A DNA stretch of 64,000 nucleotides, from positions 62,001 to 126,000 of the forward strand of contig JAPOPM010000223.1 in the NCBI GenBank assembly GCA_026712905.1, read 5' to 3'. This DNA is from Deltaproteobacteria bacterium (lineage in GTDB: Bacteria; Desulfobacterota; Binatia; UBA9968; JAJDTQ01). Positions 7,803-16,359 of this stretch are shown here, in pieces; position 1 is the first letter of the stretch; each line of letters begins with the position of its first letter. The notes under the pieces were generated by a model that had not been told where the DNA came from, ran no database searches, and saw only the letters and a program-made list of their open reading frames with translations. Position numbers and translations under genes: made by a program.

Positions 7803-10319
7803 ATGGCCGCGCCGCTGGATGAATACCGGCGCAAGCGCGATCCCGAGCGCACCCCGGAAGCCTTCGGCGCCCACGGTTCGTGGCGCGGCGGCCTGTTCGT
7901 GGTGCAGCAGCACGCCGCCCGGGCGATGCACTACGACCTGCGCCTGGAGATGGGCGGCGTGCTCAAGAGCTGGGCCGTTCCCAAGGGCCCGTCGGTGCGC
8001 TCCCACGAGAAGCGCCTCGCGGTGCACGTGGAAGACCACCCCGTCGAATACGCCGACTTCGAGGGCGTCATCCCCAGAGACAACTACGGCGCCGGCGCCG
8101 TCATCCTGTGGGACCAGGGCTCCTACCGGCTGCTCCACGCATCGGACCCGCTCCAACAACTCGAAAAGGGCACGTTGGAAATCGAGCTCCAGGGCTACAA
8201 GCTGCGCGGCGTGTGGATGCTCGTGCGCATGGGACGGGGCGACAAGGAGTGGCTGCTGTTCAGCAAGGACGGGGCCGAGGCGGGCGCGGAGCCGGTGGAG
8301 GCGTTGCCCGCCTCCATCCTGTCCGGCCTTACCGTGGCGGAGCGGCGGGACCCGCGTTCGCGCCTGGCCCGTCTCGATCGGGCGCTGAAGCGCATGCCGG
8401 CCCCGGCGGCGGGGAGTGGGCGCAAGCCGAGACCGATGCTGGCCTCCCTCGGCACGGCGCCTTTCTCGGATCCCGGATGGCTCTTCGAGATCAAGTATGA
8501 CGGCGTCCGCGTTCTCGCCCGGCGCCGTGACGGCGCGGTGACCCTATTGGGGCGCAAGGGCGACGACGTGACGCTGCGCTATCCGGAGATCGTCCACGCA
8601 CTGAACAAGGCCGCCCCCACCGACTTCCTGATCGACGGCGAGATCGTCGCCATGGACGAGGACGGCCGGCCGAGCTTCCAGCGCCTGCAGCGGCGCATGC
8701 ACCTGAACAACCGCTTCGACATCGAGCAGGCGGCGCGGACGGTGCCCGTGCGCGGCTTCTTCTTCGACTGCCTGGAGGCCGAAAAGAGGGACCTGCGTGC
8801 CGTGCCCCTGGCGCAAAGGAAGCAGTGCCTTTCCATGTTCGTGCCGGAGCGCGGCCTGGTCCAGTACACGGAGCATATCCCGGAGCGCGGAGAGGAGTTC
8901 TATCACGCCGCCGCGGCGAACCACCTGGAAGGCATCATCGCCAAGCGCGCGGACAGCCGCTACAGCGCCGGGCGCTCGCGCGATTGGCTGAAGTTCAAGT
9001 GCCGCAAGCGCCAGGAGTTCGTCATCGGCGGCTACACCCAGCCCGGGGGTACGCGCCCGCTTTTCGGCGCGCTGCACCTGGGGCTCTACCGCGACGGTGC
9101 GCTGGAGTACGTCTCCAAGGTGGGCACGGGCTTCGACCGGAAGACCCTGGGCGCCGTGCACCGATGGCTCCAGGAACTGGAACGCGAGGACTCCCCTTTC
9201 CCCGCGGGATCGCCCGCGGGCAGAGCGCACCGGTGGGTGGAGCCCCGGCTGGTCTGCGAGGTGGAATACACCGAGTGGACGAAAGACGGCGGCCTGCGCC
9301 ACCCGTCCTTTCTGGGCCTGCGCGACGACAAGGCGCCGGAGGATTGTCTCCGTGAAGATCCGCCGGAAGTCTCCACCGGCGGCGCGGCGGAAACAAGCGC
9401 CGCGCCGCGGCATCCCGCGCCCGCGCAGCTCGCCCTCACCAACCCGGACAAGGTGTTCTGGCCCGAGGACGGCTACACCAAGAGCGACCTCATCGACTAT
9501 TACACGGCCATCGCGCCGTTCTTGCTGCCCTACCTCCGGGACCGCCCGCTGGTGTTGACGCGTTTTCCCGACGGCATCCACGGCAAGTCGTTCTTCCAGA
9601 AGGACGCACCGGATTTCGTTCCCGACTGGGTCGCCACCCGGCGCATCTACTCCAAGGACGCGGAGCGCGACATCGACTACTTCATCGTCAACGACACGGA
9701 CAGCCTGCGCTACGTGGCCAACCTCGGCACCATCCCGCTGCACATCTGGGGCAGCCGGCTCGATTCCCTGGAACACCCCGACTGGCTGGTGCTGGACCTG
9801 GACCCCAAGGGAGCCCCGTTCACACACGTCGTGCGCGTGGCGCGGGAGCTCAAACGTATCCTGGACGGGCTGGAGATCGCCTCGTACGTCAAGACCTCCG
9901 GCGCCACCGGGCTCCACATCCTGGTGCCCATGGGACGGCGCTACCTCTACGAACAGTGCCGCACCTTCGCGCGCCTGCTGGCCATGGCGGGCACGCAGGC
10001 GCTCCCCGACATCGCCACCGTACAAAGGCCGCTCCACGCCCGCGATGGCAAGGTCTACATCGACTTCGGCCAGAACGGCTACGGCCGCACCATCGCCGCG
10101 CCCTTCTCGGTGCGGCCACTGCCGGGCGCGCCGGTCTCCTGCCCGCTGCGCTGGTCCGAGGTGACCGCGAAGCTCGACCCCGGACGCTTCACGATCAAAA
10201 CGGCACTCCGACGCTTCGCAAAAAAGGCGGATCCGCTGTTGCCGGTGGTGGACGCGCCCGGCATCGACATGGTCGACGCGCTCGGGCGCATGGACACCCT
10301 GTTCAGGAAGAAGGTGTAA
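7803..10319 (+). CDS. ligD: ATP-dependent DNA ligase LigD (phosphoesterase-ligase-polymerase)
   Basis: Non-homologous end-joining ligase of about 838 residues with all three LigD domains in the Pseudomonas order. The N-terminal 3'-phosphoesterase covers about 20-160 (FVVQQHAARAMHYDLRLE, HVEDHPVEYADFEG). The ligase core covers about 210-520, with the nucleotidyl lysine in FEIKYDGVR. The C-terminal primase-polymerase runs from about 540 (LTNPDKVFWPEDG, GKSFFQKDAPDF, LVLDLDPKG with the catalytic aspartates). GGAG at 7792-7795 lies seven bases before ATG 7803 but only one before ATG 7797, so 7803 is preferred. It works with the divergent Ku to trim, fill and seal double-strand breaks. It is convergent with the VOC gene after a 14-base gap. 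Confidence 0.97.
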   Translation: MAAPLDEYRRKRDPERTPEAFGAHGSWRGGLFVVQQHAARAMHYDLRLEMGGVLKSWAVPKGPSVRSHEKRLAVHVEDHPVEYADFEGVIPRDNYGAGAVILWDQGSYRLLHASDPLQQLEKGTLEIELQGYKLRGVWMLVRMGRGDKEWLLFSKDGAEAGAEPVEALPASILSGLTVAERRDPRSRLARLDRALKRMPAPAAGSGRKPRPMLASLGTAPFSDPGWLFEIKYDGVRVLARRRDGAVTLLGRKGDDVTLRYPEIVHALNKAAPTDFLIDGEIVAMDEDGRPSFQRLQRRMHLNNRFDIEQAARTVPVRGFFFDCLEAEKRDLRAVPLAQRKQCLSMFVPERGLVQYTEHIPERGEEFYHAAAANHLEGIIAKRADSRYSAGRSRDWLKFKCRKRQEFVIGGYTQPGGTRPLFGALHLGLYRDGALEYVSKVGTGFDRKTLGAVHRWLQELEREDSPFPAGSPAGRAHRWVEPRLVCEVEYTEWTKDGGLRHPSFLGLRDDKAPEDCLREDPPEVSTGGAAETSAAPRHPAPAQLALTNPDKVFWPEDGYTKSDLIDYYTAIAPFLLPYLRDRPLVLTRFPDGIHGKSFFQKDAPDFVPDWVATRRIYSKDAERDIDYFIVNDTDSLRYVANLGTIPLHIWGSRLDSLEHPDWLVLDLDPKGAPFTHVVRVARELKRILDGLEIASYVKTSGATGLHILVPMGRRYLYEQCRTFARLLAMAGTQALPDIATVQRPLHARDGKVYIDFGQNGYGRTIAAPFSVRPLPGAPVSCPLRWSEVTAKLDPGRFTIKTALRRFAKKADPLLPVVDAPGIDMVDALGRMDTLFRKKV

Positions 10320-10333
10320 GGAAGCGGAACGGC

Positions 10334-11185
10334 CTACGGATAGTAGGCGTCCTGTCCGGGCATGTAGTTCCGCTGGGTCTGCCCCGCGTTCCGGTTCACC
10401 ATGATGCGGCCGACCATGGGGTGGTAGAGACTCCGCACCTCGTGCTCCAGCTCGAAGGCCTTCTCGCCCGTGGTCGGGTCCACGATGTCCTTGAAGCGGT
10501 ACTGGTGCGCGTTGCTCTCTTCCATGATCAGGTCCCGGCGCAGCAGGAACTCATGGGCGCGAGAGTGGTTCGCGATGTAGATGGCGATGTGGTGGCCGTC
10601 GAACTTGGGAATCCGCCCGTCGGTTTCGGTGAAGATCAGACTCTGGTTGCGGCCTACCTTCACCCGCGCGCTGCCGTTCTTGTAAACCACCGGGGCCTGC
10701 AGCACGGTCTTGTAGAACTTGCCGATGGCGCGGGCGGTGCCCGGAGGGGTGAGGAACTCCACGTAAGGCATGCCGATGGTCATGTCGCCGAACTCCGGTC
10801 CGGGGACGTGGCAACGAAAGCGATTGCCCCAAGGGCCGGTCACCGCCACGTGGTCGGCGGCCTCGCGCCACTTGAAGCGGGTCCCCTTGAGCTCCGGCTG
10901 CACCGTGGCCAAGCGGCGCTTCAGCGCTTCCAGGTCGGAGAGAACCAGTCCGATGTGGCCGGGAATCTTCTGAGTGCCGCGGGTCGGCAGGTGGAACTGC
11001 TGGCCGCCGACGTTGACCCACATGTTGTTCAGGCCGACGTTCATGTAGGGGTCGCGGGTCAAGCCGAGGCCCAGGACATAGAACGTCACGGCCGTGGACT
11101 GGTCGGGTATGGTAATGTTCACGTGTTCGAGCCCGACGATGTTGCCGAGGTCGTCAGCCTTGCGATCATAACCGTTGCTGTTCAT
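10334..11185 (-). CDS. VOC family protein (extradiol dioxygenase / glyoxalase fold)
   Basis: A 283-residue protein with two vicinal-oxygen-chelate modules. The first starts IVGLEHVNITIPD with His21 as a likely metal ligand. The second starts near residue 150 (GMPYVEFLTPPGTA, ending in DGHHIAIYIANHS). GGAGG lies six bases before ATG 11185; the longer reading with 22 extra residues lacks a site. Family members are dioxygenases, isomerases or resistance proteins. Conservation of one histidine per module and GHHIAIY fits a metal enzyme, but the reaction cannot be named. It stands alone, with an inserted repeat element just upstream that may have displaced or altered its promoter. Confidence 0.82.
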   Translation of the reverse strand: MNSNGYDRKADDLGNIVGLEHVNITIPDQSTAVTFYVLGLGLTRDPYMNVGLNNMWVNVGGQQFHLPTRGTQKIPGHIGLVLSDLEALKRRLATVQPELKGTRFKWREAADHVAVTGPWGNRFRCHVPGPEFGDMTIGMPYVEFLTPPGTARAIGKFYKTVLQAPVVYKNGSARVKVGRNQSLIFTETDGRIPKFDGHHIAIYIANHSRAHEFLLRRDLIMEESNAHQYRFKDIVDPTTGEKAFELEHEVRSLYHPMVGRIMVNRNAGQTQRNYMPGQDAYYP

Positions 11186-11259
11186 CTTTGCCTCCGTGAT
11201 AATGGCTTCGAACAAATAAAACACTTGACTTCGACGGCTGCAATGCCCCAAGGGCCATG

Positions 11260-11424
11260 CTAGTGTCCTGCGTCACAAATAGCTTGATGAATCCGCGGGT
11301 CCTTTTCGCCGTCGGCTGCGTTACTCTTCCTCGCGTGGTGCCCGCCACTGCTCGTCATCGCGCCTTGCCGACGACAAAAATGCCCTCGCGGTTTCATCAA
11401 GCTATTTGTGACGCAGGACACTAG
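11260..11424. mobile_element. MITE-like element with 32-bp perfect terminal inverted repeats
   Basis: Positions 11260-11291 (beginning CTAGTGTCCTGCGTCACAAA) are the exact reverse complement of 11393-11424, and the pairing continues with a few mismatches for about ten more bases. The element is 165 bp, carries no ORF of its own, and is flanked by TA at both ends, the duplication expected of IS630/Tc1-mariner-type transposition. The interior (about 11326-11378) recurs, inverted, at 17945-18066. It lies between the VOC start and the PmbA stop. Classification as a MITE is inference from structure; no transposase is in the window. Confidence 0.85.
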
Positions 11425-11469
11425 TGAGCCACGCGGGCCGACCCACGAACCTCGACCTCCCCACCGAAG

Positions 11470-12795
11470 CTACAGCGTCAACGCGAAATCGTCCACCACC
11501 GCTCCGGGCAGACTCAGGCTCCGGGTGGAGCGGCCACCGTAGGAGTTGGCATCGGGCAGGAGTTCCACCTCGCGCGTCAGGCCCACGAGGTTGTCGCCCA
11601 GCATCCGGTAAAGCGTTTCGTCGAAGCGCATGACGTTGACCGGGGCCCGCAGTTCCCCGTTCTCCACCCAGAACGCGGCGAAGCGGGTCATGCCGGTCAT
11701 GCGGCAGGCGTCCCGGTCGGAGTAGTTCAGGTACCACAGGTTGTTGATGAAAATGCCGGTGCCGAGCGTGGCGAGCACGTCCTGCCGCGGGATCGTGCCG
11801 CCGGCCACGGCCAGGGACTCGGGCGATTCCCGCCGGCTCGCTCCGTTGGCCGGAACGCCGTACTCTTTCGCCGCCCGCGCCGACACCAGCGCATCGCCCA
11901 GCCGCCCCCCCTCGATGAGGGTCACCTGGTCCGGCTTGAGGAAACCGGCGTCGTCGAACCCCGCGCTCAGTCCTCCGCGGGTGTCCTCCACCATGCGCAC
12001 CGAAGGGTCGAGAGCGGCGGCGTCCGTGACCATGCGCAGCAGCGGCGTCCGGCGCGTGCGCCGGGCGCTCAGCCCGAACCCGCCCCAGCGCAGCAGGCCG
12101 ACGACCTCCTCCAGGGCCTGGGGCGCCAGGTATACGCGGTAGCGTCCGGGCTTCAGGGTTCGCGGAGGCCGGCGCAAGGCTTCCAACTCCGCCTTGGCCC
12201 GCGCCATCTTTTCCTCGAACTCCGCGGGATTCCACACGAACCCGGCGTAGGCGCACTTGACCGCCTTGTCGCCGTCCAGATGGAAGCTCCAGTCGAAGTG
12301 GTGGCTGTAGGTGGAGAACCAGTTGCGCTGGCCCAGGGAGTTGGCGAAGCCCCGGTGGATCCCGCCGGCCATGTAGATGCCCACGAGGTCCCGCTCCTCC
12401 CCCGCCTTCACGATGGCGTCCACCACCTGCCCTTCGTTCTCGGGCAAGCGGTTGGGCCGTACGCTTTCCGTGGAATGGACCTCCGTCGCGTAATGCAGAT
12501 AGGGGTCTTCCGGAACGACCGACAGCCGCTCGCGGGCGTCGTCGAGCGCCGTGCGTATGCGCTCCCGGTCGAGCGCGGCGTCACCGGACGCCGTGAGGTG
12601 CGTGCTGACTCTCCGTCCGTCGCCGATCAGATGAAGCGCCAGTTGGCGTTGTTCCACCGCGCCGGCCTGGCGCACGGCGCTTCGGTTGAAGCGCACGAAG
12701 CTCGACTCCTCTCCGGAGAAGCCCAGCAGCAGCACCTCCGGCGCCTTCAGCAGCGCTTCGCCAAAATCCGCCAGTTCGTAGAAATAGTCCTGCAT
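11470..12795 (-). CDS. PmbA/TldE family metallopeptidase subunit
   Basis: A 441-residue member of the TldD/PmbA (U62) family, the TldE-like partner lacking the HExxxH zinc motif. Recognisable segments are ESSFVRFNRSAVRQAG near the N-terminus, a central GVP-containing region, and the C-terminal block GTGIFINNLWYLNYSDRD ... MTGMTRFAAFWVENGE. TldD/TldE form a heterodimer that degrades unfolded peptides and in some bacteria removes leader peptides from microcins. The start MQDYFYELADF at 12795 avoids an arginine-rich extension. It follows its TldD partner by 74 bases on the same strand. Confidence 0.9.
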   Translation of the reverse strand: MQDYFYELADFGEALLKAPEVLLLGFSGEESSFVRFNRSAVRQAGAVEQRQLALHLIGDGRRVSTHLTASGDAALDRERIRTALDDARERLSVVPEDPYLHYATEVHSTESVRPNRLPENEGQVVDAIVKAGEERDLVGIYMAGGIHRGFANSLGQRNWFSTYSHHFDWSFHLDGDKAVKCAYAGFVWNPAEFEEKMARAKAELEALRRPPRTLKPGRYRVYLAPQALEEVVGLLRWGGFGLSARRTRRTPLLRMVTDAAALDPSVRMVEDTRGGLSAGFDDAGFLKPDQVTLIEGGRLGDALVSARAAKEYGVPANGASRRESPESLAVAGGTIPRQDVLATLGTGIFINNLWYLNYSDRDACRMTGMTRFAAFWVENGELRAPVNVMRFDETLYRMLGDNLVGLTREVELLPDANSYGGRSTRSLSLPGAVVDDFALTL

Positions 12796-12869
12796 CGCGC
12801 ATCCGGGCGCCCCGTCACGGGAGCGCGCTTCAAAACCCCACGGACAGCCGCGCGGTCCGTTCAGTCCCT

Positions 12870-14318
12870 TCAGCCTTCGCCGCCGAAGACCTGCACGCCG
12901 GCGAACACGCACGCGGGGGCGGCGTGACCCACCCGGATCACCTGGTTGGGCTCCCCCTTGCCGCAGAACGGCGTCCCCAGCACCTCGCGAGTCTCTGGGC
13001 GTCCCACGTGAGTCAGGTTGCGCCAGAACGTGGCCGAGATGCCGCGGTAGTTGGGCTTCTTCACCACCTCGCGCAACTCGCCGTCACGGATCAGGGTACC
13101 GCGCTCGCAGCCGAACTGGAACTTGTTGCGCGAGTCGTCGATGGACCACGAGCAGTTGGTCTGCATGAACACGCCGTGCTCGATGGAACGCACCATGTCG
13201 TCGAACGCCGCGTCGCCGGGCTCCAGGTTGAGGTTGGCCATGCGGTCGATGGGCGGACGGTTCCAGCTCGTGGCGCGGGAGTTGGCCACCCCCGAAAGCC
13301 CCGTGCGCTGCTGGGACAGGTGACCGCCGAGGCCGCGCATGAGAATCCCGTCCTTGATGATGTGCTCGCGCCGCGCCGCGAGCCCTTCGTCGTCGAAGCC
13401 GTAGCTCGCGAACTGTCCCGGGTCGGTGGGATCGTAGGTGACGTTCAGGAGATCGGAGCCGTAGCGGTAGCGCCCGAACATGTCCGGCGTGACGAAGCTC
13501 GTGCCGGCGTAGTTACGTTCGTCGCCCAGGATGCGGTCCAGCTCCAGCGGATGGCCGATGGACTCGTGGATCTGAAGGATGAGCTGGTCGGGCGCCAGCA
13601 AGAGGTCCATGGTGTCCGTGGGACAGTTGGGCGCCGCCAGAAGTTCCAGGGCTTCCTGCGCCAACACCGGCGCGGCCTCGGAGAAACCCGTCTGCTCCAG
13701 CACCTCCAGGCCGCCCTGGCGGCAGAAGCCGCGGCCACCGAAAGTGCGGCTCGCGGTCTCCGAGCCATCGTTGGCCGTACAGCCCAAACCCGGAACCAAG
13801 TGGCTCAGGACTTGGTGCACGCGCGTTCCGTCCACGGTCAGGAAAAGGGTCTCGGTCTCCGTGTGCCACAGGGAGGCATCCCAGTCGACGATGCGCGGGT
13901 CCGCGTGCAGCCGCTCGCTCTGGTCCCGCAGCAGACCGATCTTGTCGGGCAACGGCATCGAGTCCCAGGAAGACTCCACCGGCGTGCGGTACTCACCCTG
14001 GCGGACCTCACCAAGCGTCGCGGCGGCGAAGTCCGTCACGGCGCACGCCTCGGTCCGCCGCGCCCAGTCCCGCGCGCGTTCCAGGGCGCGCTGCAGCCCC
14101 GTGCGGCTCAGATCGCACGTGCCCGCGTAGCCCAGGCCCCGGCCGTCGGCCACCGTGATCATGACGCCGGCGTCGTCCCCCGACGCGATGGGTTCCACCA
14201 CCCCGCGCCGCACGGAAACGTGCTCGGAACGTTCCCTCACATAGCGCAGCGAGCAGAAACTCACCGCGGGCCCGGCTTCCCGAAACCATGCTTCAAGGCG
14301 TTCTATCGGAGTGGACAT
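12870..14318 (-). CDS. TldD family metallopeptidase
   Basis: A 482-residue catalytic partner of the TldD/TldE peptidase. HESIGHPLELD at residues 251-261 is the conserved HExxxH...E zinc site. The C-terminal region (FMQTNCSWSIDDSRNKFQFGCE, GELREVVKKPNYRG) is also typical. The protein would act in the cytoplasm on short or unfolded peptides as a dimer with the neighbouring PmbA-like protein. ATG 14318 is chosen because the preceding sequence opens into the divergent NUDIX promoter. The TldD/TldE pair here is a diverged version rather than the classical E. coli-like genes, so it may be a paralogue with a narrower substrate. Confidence 0.92.
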   Translation of the reverse strand: MSTPIERLEAWFREAGPAVSFCSLRYVRERSEHVSVRRGVVEPIASGDDAGVMITVADGRGLGYAGTCDLSRTGLQRALERARDWARRTEACAVTDFAAATLGEVRQGEYRTPVESSWDSMPLPDKIGLLRDQSERLHADPRIVDWDASLWHTETETLFLTVDGTRVHQVLSHLVPGLGCTANDGSETASRTFGGRGFCRQGGLEVLEQTGFSEAAPVLAQEALELLAAPNCPTDTMDLLLAPDQLILQIHESIGHPLELDRILGDERNYAGTSFVTPDMFGRYRYGSDLLNVTYDPTDPGQFASYGFDDEGLAARREHIIKDGILMRGLGGHLSQQRTGLSGVANSRATSWNRPPIDRMANLNLEPGDAAFDDMVRSIEHGVFMQTNCSWSIDDSRNKFQFGCERGTLIRDGELREVVKKPNYRGISATFWRNLTHVGRPETREVLGTPFCGKGEPNQVIRVGHAAPACVFAGVQVFGGEG

Positions 14319-14368
14319 GCTGTCTCCCGTCGCATCGTGTATAGCACGAAAGCCGGTTCCGCCGAAGT

Positions 14369-14397
14369 TTGACCCTGCCCGGGTATGCCCCTATAGT
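14369..14397 (+). promoter_or_regulatory. sigma70-type promoter for NUDIX-terB operon
   Basis: TTGACC (14369-14374) and TATAGT (14392-14397) are separated by exactly 17 bases, a strong match at both boxes. Transcription would start near 14404, giving a leader of about 105 bases before the NUDIX ATG. It lies in the divergent gap with tldD. Confidence 0.7.
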
Positions 14398-14509
14398 ATC
14401 CGGTGCCGGCGGCCCGCGCGGCACACGCATGTGTCGCGTCACATGCCTCGTGTCGACGCACACACTCTGTCCGCGACGTTTGCCGGCAGAGCCGGCGAGA
14501 GGGTTGGTG

Positions 14510-15094
14510 ATGAACTATTGCAGCGACTGTGCCGCCCCCTTGGAGTTCCGCATCCCGGATGGGGACAACCTCCCCCGCCACGTGTGCGCCTCCTGCAACA
14601 CCATCCATTACACGAACCCGAAGGTCGTGGTGGGCTGCATCCCGGAGTGGGACGACACCATCCTGCTTTGCCGGCGCGCCATCGAGCCGCGCTACGGCTA
14701 CTGGACCCTGCCCGCGGGGTTCCTGGAGGACTACGAGACCACCATCGAGGGCGCCGCCCGCGAGACTCGCGAGGAAGCTCTGGCCGACGTCGACATCGCG
14801 GAGCTCTACACCCTCATCAACCTGCCGCAGATCAATCAAGTCTACGTCATGTTCCGCGGCAGTCTGCGCGAGCGCAAGTTCGGTGCCGGTGAAGAGAGCC
14901 TCGACGTACGCCTGTGCCGCGAGGAGGAGATCCCCTGGGACGAGATCGCGTTTCCCGTCGTCGAGCAGACCCTTAGACTCTATTTTCGCGACCGCCGGCG
15001 CGGCCGTTTCGGCACCTACACGGGCGACATCACCCGTCCGGCCGATAAGTGGAGGGACTACCAGGTGCGGTTCCTCAACGGGAGCGGCGCCTGA
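14510..15094 (+). CDS. NUDIX hydrolase with N-terminal zinc ribbon
   Basis: A 194-residue NUDIX protein. A zinc ribbon (C4/C7 and C26/C29) precedes the hydrolase domain, whose NUDIX box runs from Gly70 to about residue 92 (AGFLEDYETTIEGAARE, TREEA), with the REtrEE metal ligands intact. This architecture resembles zinc-ribbon NUDIX enzymes acting on NADH or other nucleoside diphosphate derivatives; the exact substrate is not determined. The ATG at 14510 gives the ribbon as the natural N-terminus; an in-frame upstream reading contains arginine-rich filler. The stop overlaps the next start (TGATG), so translation is coupled to the TerB-like gene. Confidence 0.92.
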   Translation: MNYCSDCAAPLEFRIPDGDNLPRHVCASCNTIHYTNPKVVVGCIPEWDDTILLCRRAIEPRYGYWTLPAGFLEDYETTIEGAARETREEALADVDIAELYTLINLPQINQVYVMFRGSLRERKFGAGEESLDVRLCREEEIPWDEIAFPVVEQTLRLYFRDRRRGRFGTYTGDITRPADKWRDYQVRFLNGSGA

Positions 15095-15561
15095 TGCTCG
15101 CGGCCATCCAGCGGTTCTTCACGAACCAGATCGACCCCGGCCACCGCGATGTGCGCCAAACGGACCAGCACCGGCTCCAGGTAGCCACCGGCGCCCTGCT
15201 CGTCGAGATGATGCGCACCGACGTCGAGTGCACGGAGGGCGAGCGCGCCGTGGTTCTCGGCGCCCTCCAGGACAAGTTCGACCTCACCGAAGAGGAAACG
15301 CACCAGTTGATGGAACTCGCCGAGGCCGAAGCCGACGACGCCATCGACCACTACCAGTTCACCTCGCTCATCAAGAGCGGCTTCTCCCAGGAACAGAAAC
15401 GGAAAGTCGTGGAGTACCTGTGGGCCGTCGCCTACGCCGACGCCAACGTCGACAAGCACGAGGAGTACCTCGTCCGCAAGATCGCCAACCTCATCGGCGT
15501 CTCACACAAGGAATTCATCGAAGCGAAGCTGCGGGTGCGGGACGGTGGGCTCCAGCACTAG
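15094..15561 (+). CDS. TerB family tellurite-resistance-like protein
   Basis: A 155-residue all-helical protein of the TerB fold. It has two repeats of the TerB half-motif: ALLVEMMRTDVECTEGERAV near residue 40 and YLWAVAYADANVDKHEEYLV near residue 115, each with acidic residues after an A/V-x-A-D pattern that can bind metal. Such stand-alone TerB proteins occur widely and are not evidence of tellurite resistance. The start overlaps the NUDIX stop by one base. The stop codon (15559-15561) is the first three bases of TAGTGTCGTG, the end sequence of the dispersed repeat family, so the C-terminus may have been set by an insertion. Confidence 0.85.
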   Translation: MLAAIQRFFTNQIDPGHRDVRQTDQHRLQVATGALLVEMMRTDVECTEGERAVVLGALQDKFDLTEEETHQLMELAEAEADDAIDHYQFTSLIKSGFSQEQKRKVVEYLWAVAYADANVDKHEEYLVRKIANLIGVSHKEFIEAKLRVRDGGLQH

Positions 15562-15575
15562 TGTCGTGCCGTCGT

Positions 15576-15917
15576 TCAGCTCAGCTTCCCCAGCCTCAGC
15601 GGCAGCCGGGTTCCCAGCCACAGCGACCTGTCGCGGTGGTCGCCCACGTGCTCGCCGGTGCTGGGGTGGATGAGAATGTCCAGGTCTTCGCGGTTGAGCA
15701 TGAGCCAGGAGACCACGTTGGCGAACTCGTCCGGGGTGAAGGCCACCTGGTACATGGCCTTGGGGTGGGGACCCACGGGAACGTCGTGCCAGCGGCCCAG
15801 GACGACGTCGAAACGGTCGCCGAGTCCTTCGCGTACACGCCCCGCCACCTCCCTGGTGTCACGGTCGTAGTAGACGTGGGCGTGATAGCCGGAGATTTCG
15901 GTTGCCTCTTGCGTCAT
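15576..15917 (-). CDS. DOPA 4,5-dioxygenase family protein
   Basis: A 113-residue protein of the DOPA 4,5-dioxygenase family, with the metal motif YHAHVYYD at residues 11-18 and the later GPHPKAMYQVAF and LDILIHPSTGEHVGDH segments. Fungal and bacterial members open catechol rings such as L-DOPA; many bacterial homologues have no assigned substrate. ATG 15917 starts ten residues inside the longest frame, where the conserved N-terminus begins. It lies 40 bases downstream of an intrinsic terminator and about 400 bases downstream of a strong minus-strand promoter, so its expression may depend on read-through of a structured leader. Confidence 0.85.
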   Translation of the reverse strand: MTQEATEISGYHAHVYYDRDTREVAGRVREGLGDRFDVVLGRWHDVPVGPHPKAMYQVAFTPDEFANVVSWLMLNREDLDILIHPSTGEHVGDHRDRSLWLGTRLPLRLGKLS

Positions 15918-15956
15918 GTTTCTGCCCCGATCATGTCTTGAACGCACCTCACATAG

Positions 15957-15988
15957 AAAAGCGGGCCCCCCTCCCGAGAAGAGCCCGC
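15957..15988 (-). terminator. intrinsic terminator or attenuator ahead of the DOPA-dioxygenase gene
   Basis: On the minus strand GCGGGC and GCCCGC pair around an inner CTC/GAG stem and are followed directly by TTTT. It would end a leftward transcript about 40 bases before the start codon at 15917. Read on the plus strand it has no T-run. Confidence 0.75.
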
Positions 15989-16149
15989 TCCCGGCGTTTA
16001 TCCACGCCGGTCGATGCGTGTCTTTTCTTGTCCGGCTCCCCGGCCGCGGGTTGCCTTCAACGAGCTTCCGGGATTGTGTCCTGTGCTGCCTTTTCCCCTC
16101 ACGTATTACGGCGTTAAAGCCGTGTTGTCCAACACCTGAGTCGGGACGG

Positions 16150-16242
16150 TCAGCCGGTAGCCGCCTTCGGCAAACCTCCGGGGAACCCCGCCTGCCCGCT
16201 CAAGAGCGGGCGTCCCGTGTCCGGCGGATTGTCTGTAGTCAT
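16150..16242 (-). CDS. putative 30-residue peptide
   Basis: A 30-codon ORF with an excellent ribosome-binding site (AGGAGG six bases before ATG 16242). The peptide begins MTTDNPPDTG and ends in a proline/glycine-rich, uncharged stretch closing GGLPKAATG. It is too short for standard gene calling. It sits inside a transcript unit with its own promoter and terminator. The stem GTCATC/GATGAC encloses the ribosome site and overlaps the ATG, so translation could be structure-controlled. It may be a leader peptide, a small regulatory protein or a modified-peptide precursor; no homologue is recognised. Confidence 0.5.
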   Translation of the reverse strand: MTTDNPPDTGRPLLSGQAGFPGGLPKAATG

Positions 16243-16330
16243 CCGACACCTCCTGGCGGTTTGATGACCGAGCCCGGAACCGTCGCGCGGGGTTTTCGGG
16301 CTCTTGTCCGTTCGCGAACCAGACAAGACG

Positions 16331-16359
16331 AGTCTAGGTCCGCTTCGAGTCGGTGTCAA
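16331..16359 (-). promoter_or_regulatory. strong sigma70-type promoter (leftward)
   Basis: On the minus strand TTGACA (16359-16354, perfect) and TAGACT (16336-16331) are separated by exactly 17 bases, with initiation expected near 16324. It drives the leader or small transcript toward the DOPA-dioxygenase-family gene and is divergent from the GMC oxidoreductase start at 16442. Confidence 0.7.

Larger units (their letters stand above)
15957..16324 (-). ncRNA. long structured leader or small terminated transcript
   Basis: This is the only gap above 300 bases without an assigned protein family (15918-16441). A promoter at 16331-16359 would start a leftward RNA near 16324, and an intrinsic terminator ends it at 15957, giving about 370 nucleotides. 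Inverted repeats inside include GTTCGCGAAC near the 5' end, GAGCCCG/CGGGCTC (about 16270-16301), GTCATC/GATGAC bracketing the ribosome-binding site of a 30-codon ORF, GCCCGCTC/GAGCGGGC inside that ORF, and ACGGC/GCCGT after it. It could be a small mRNA, a regulatory RNA, or a riboswitch/attenuator leader for the downstream dioxygenase gene. I recognise no known RNA family. Confidence 0.4.

Noticed and set aside
15094-15561. Tellurite resistance operon
   Set aside because: Only a lone TerB-like protein behind a NUDIX gene; no TerC, TerD or TerA partners are present.
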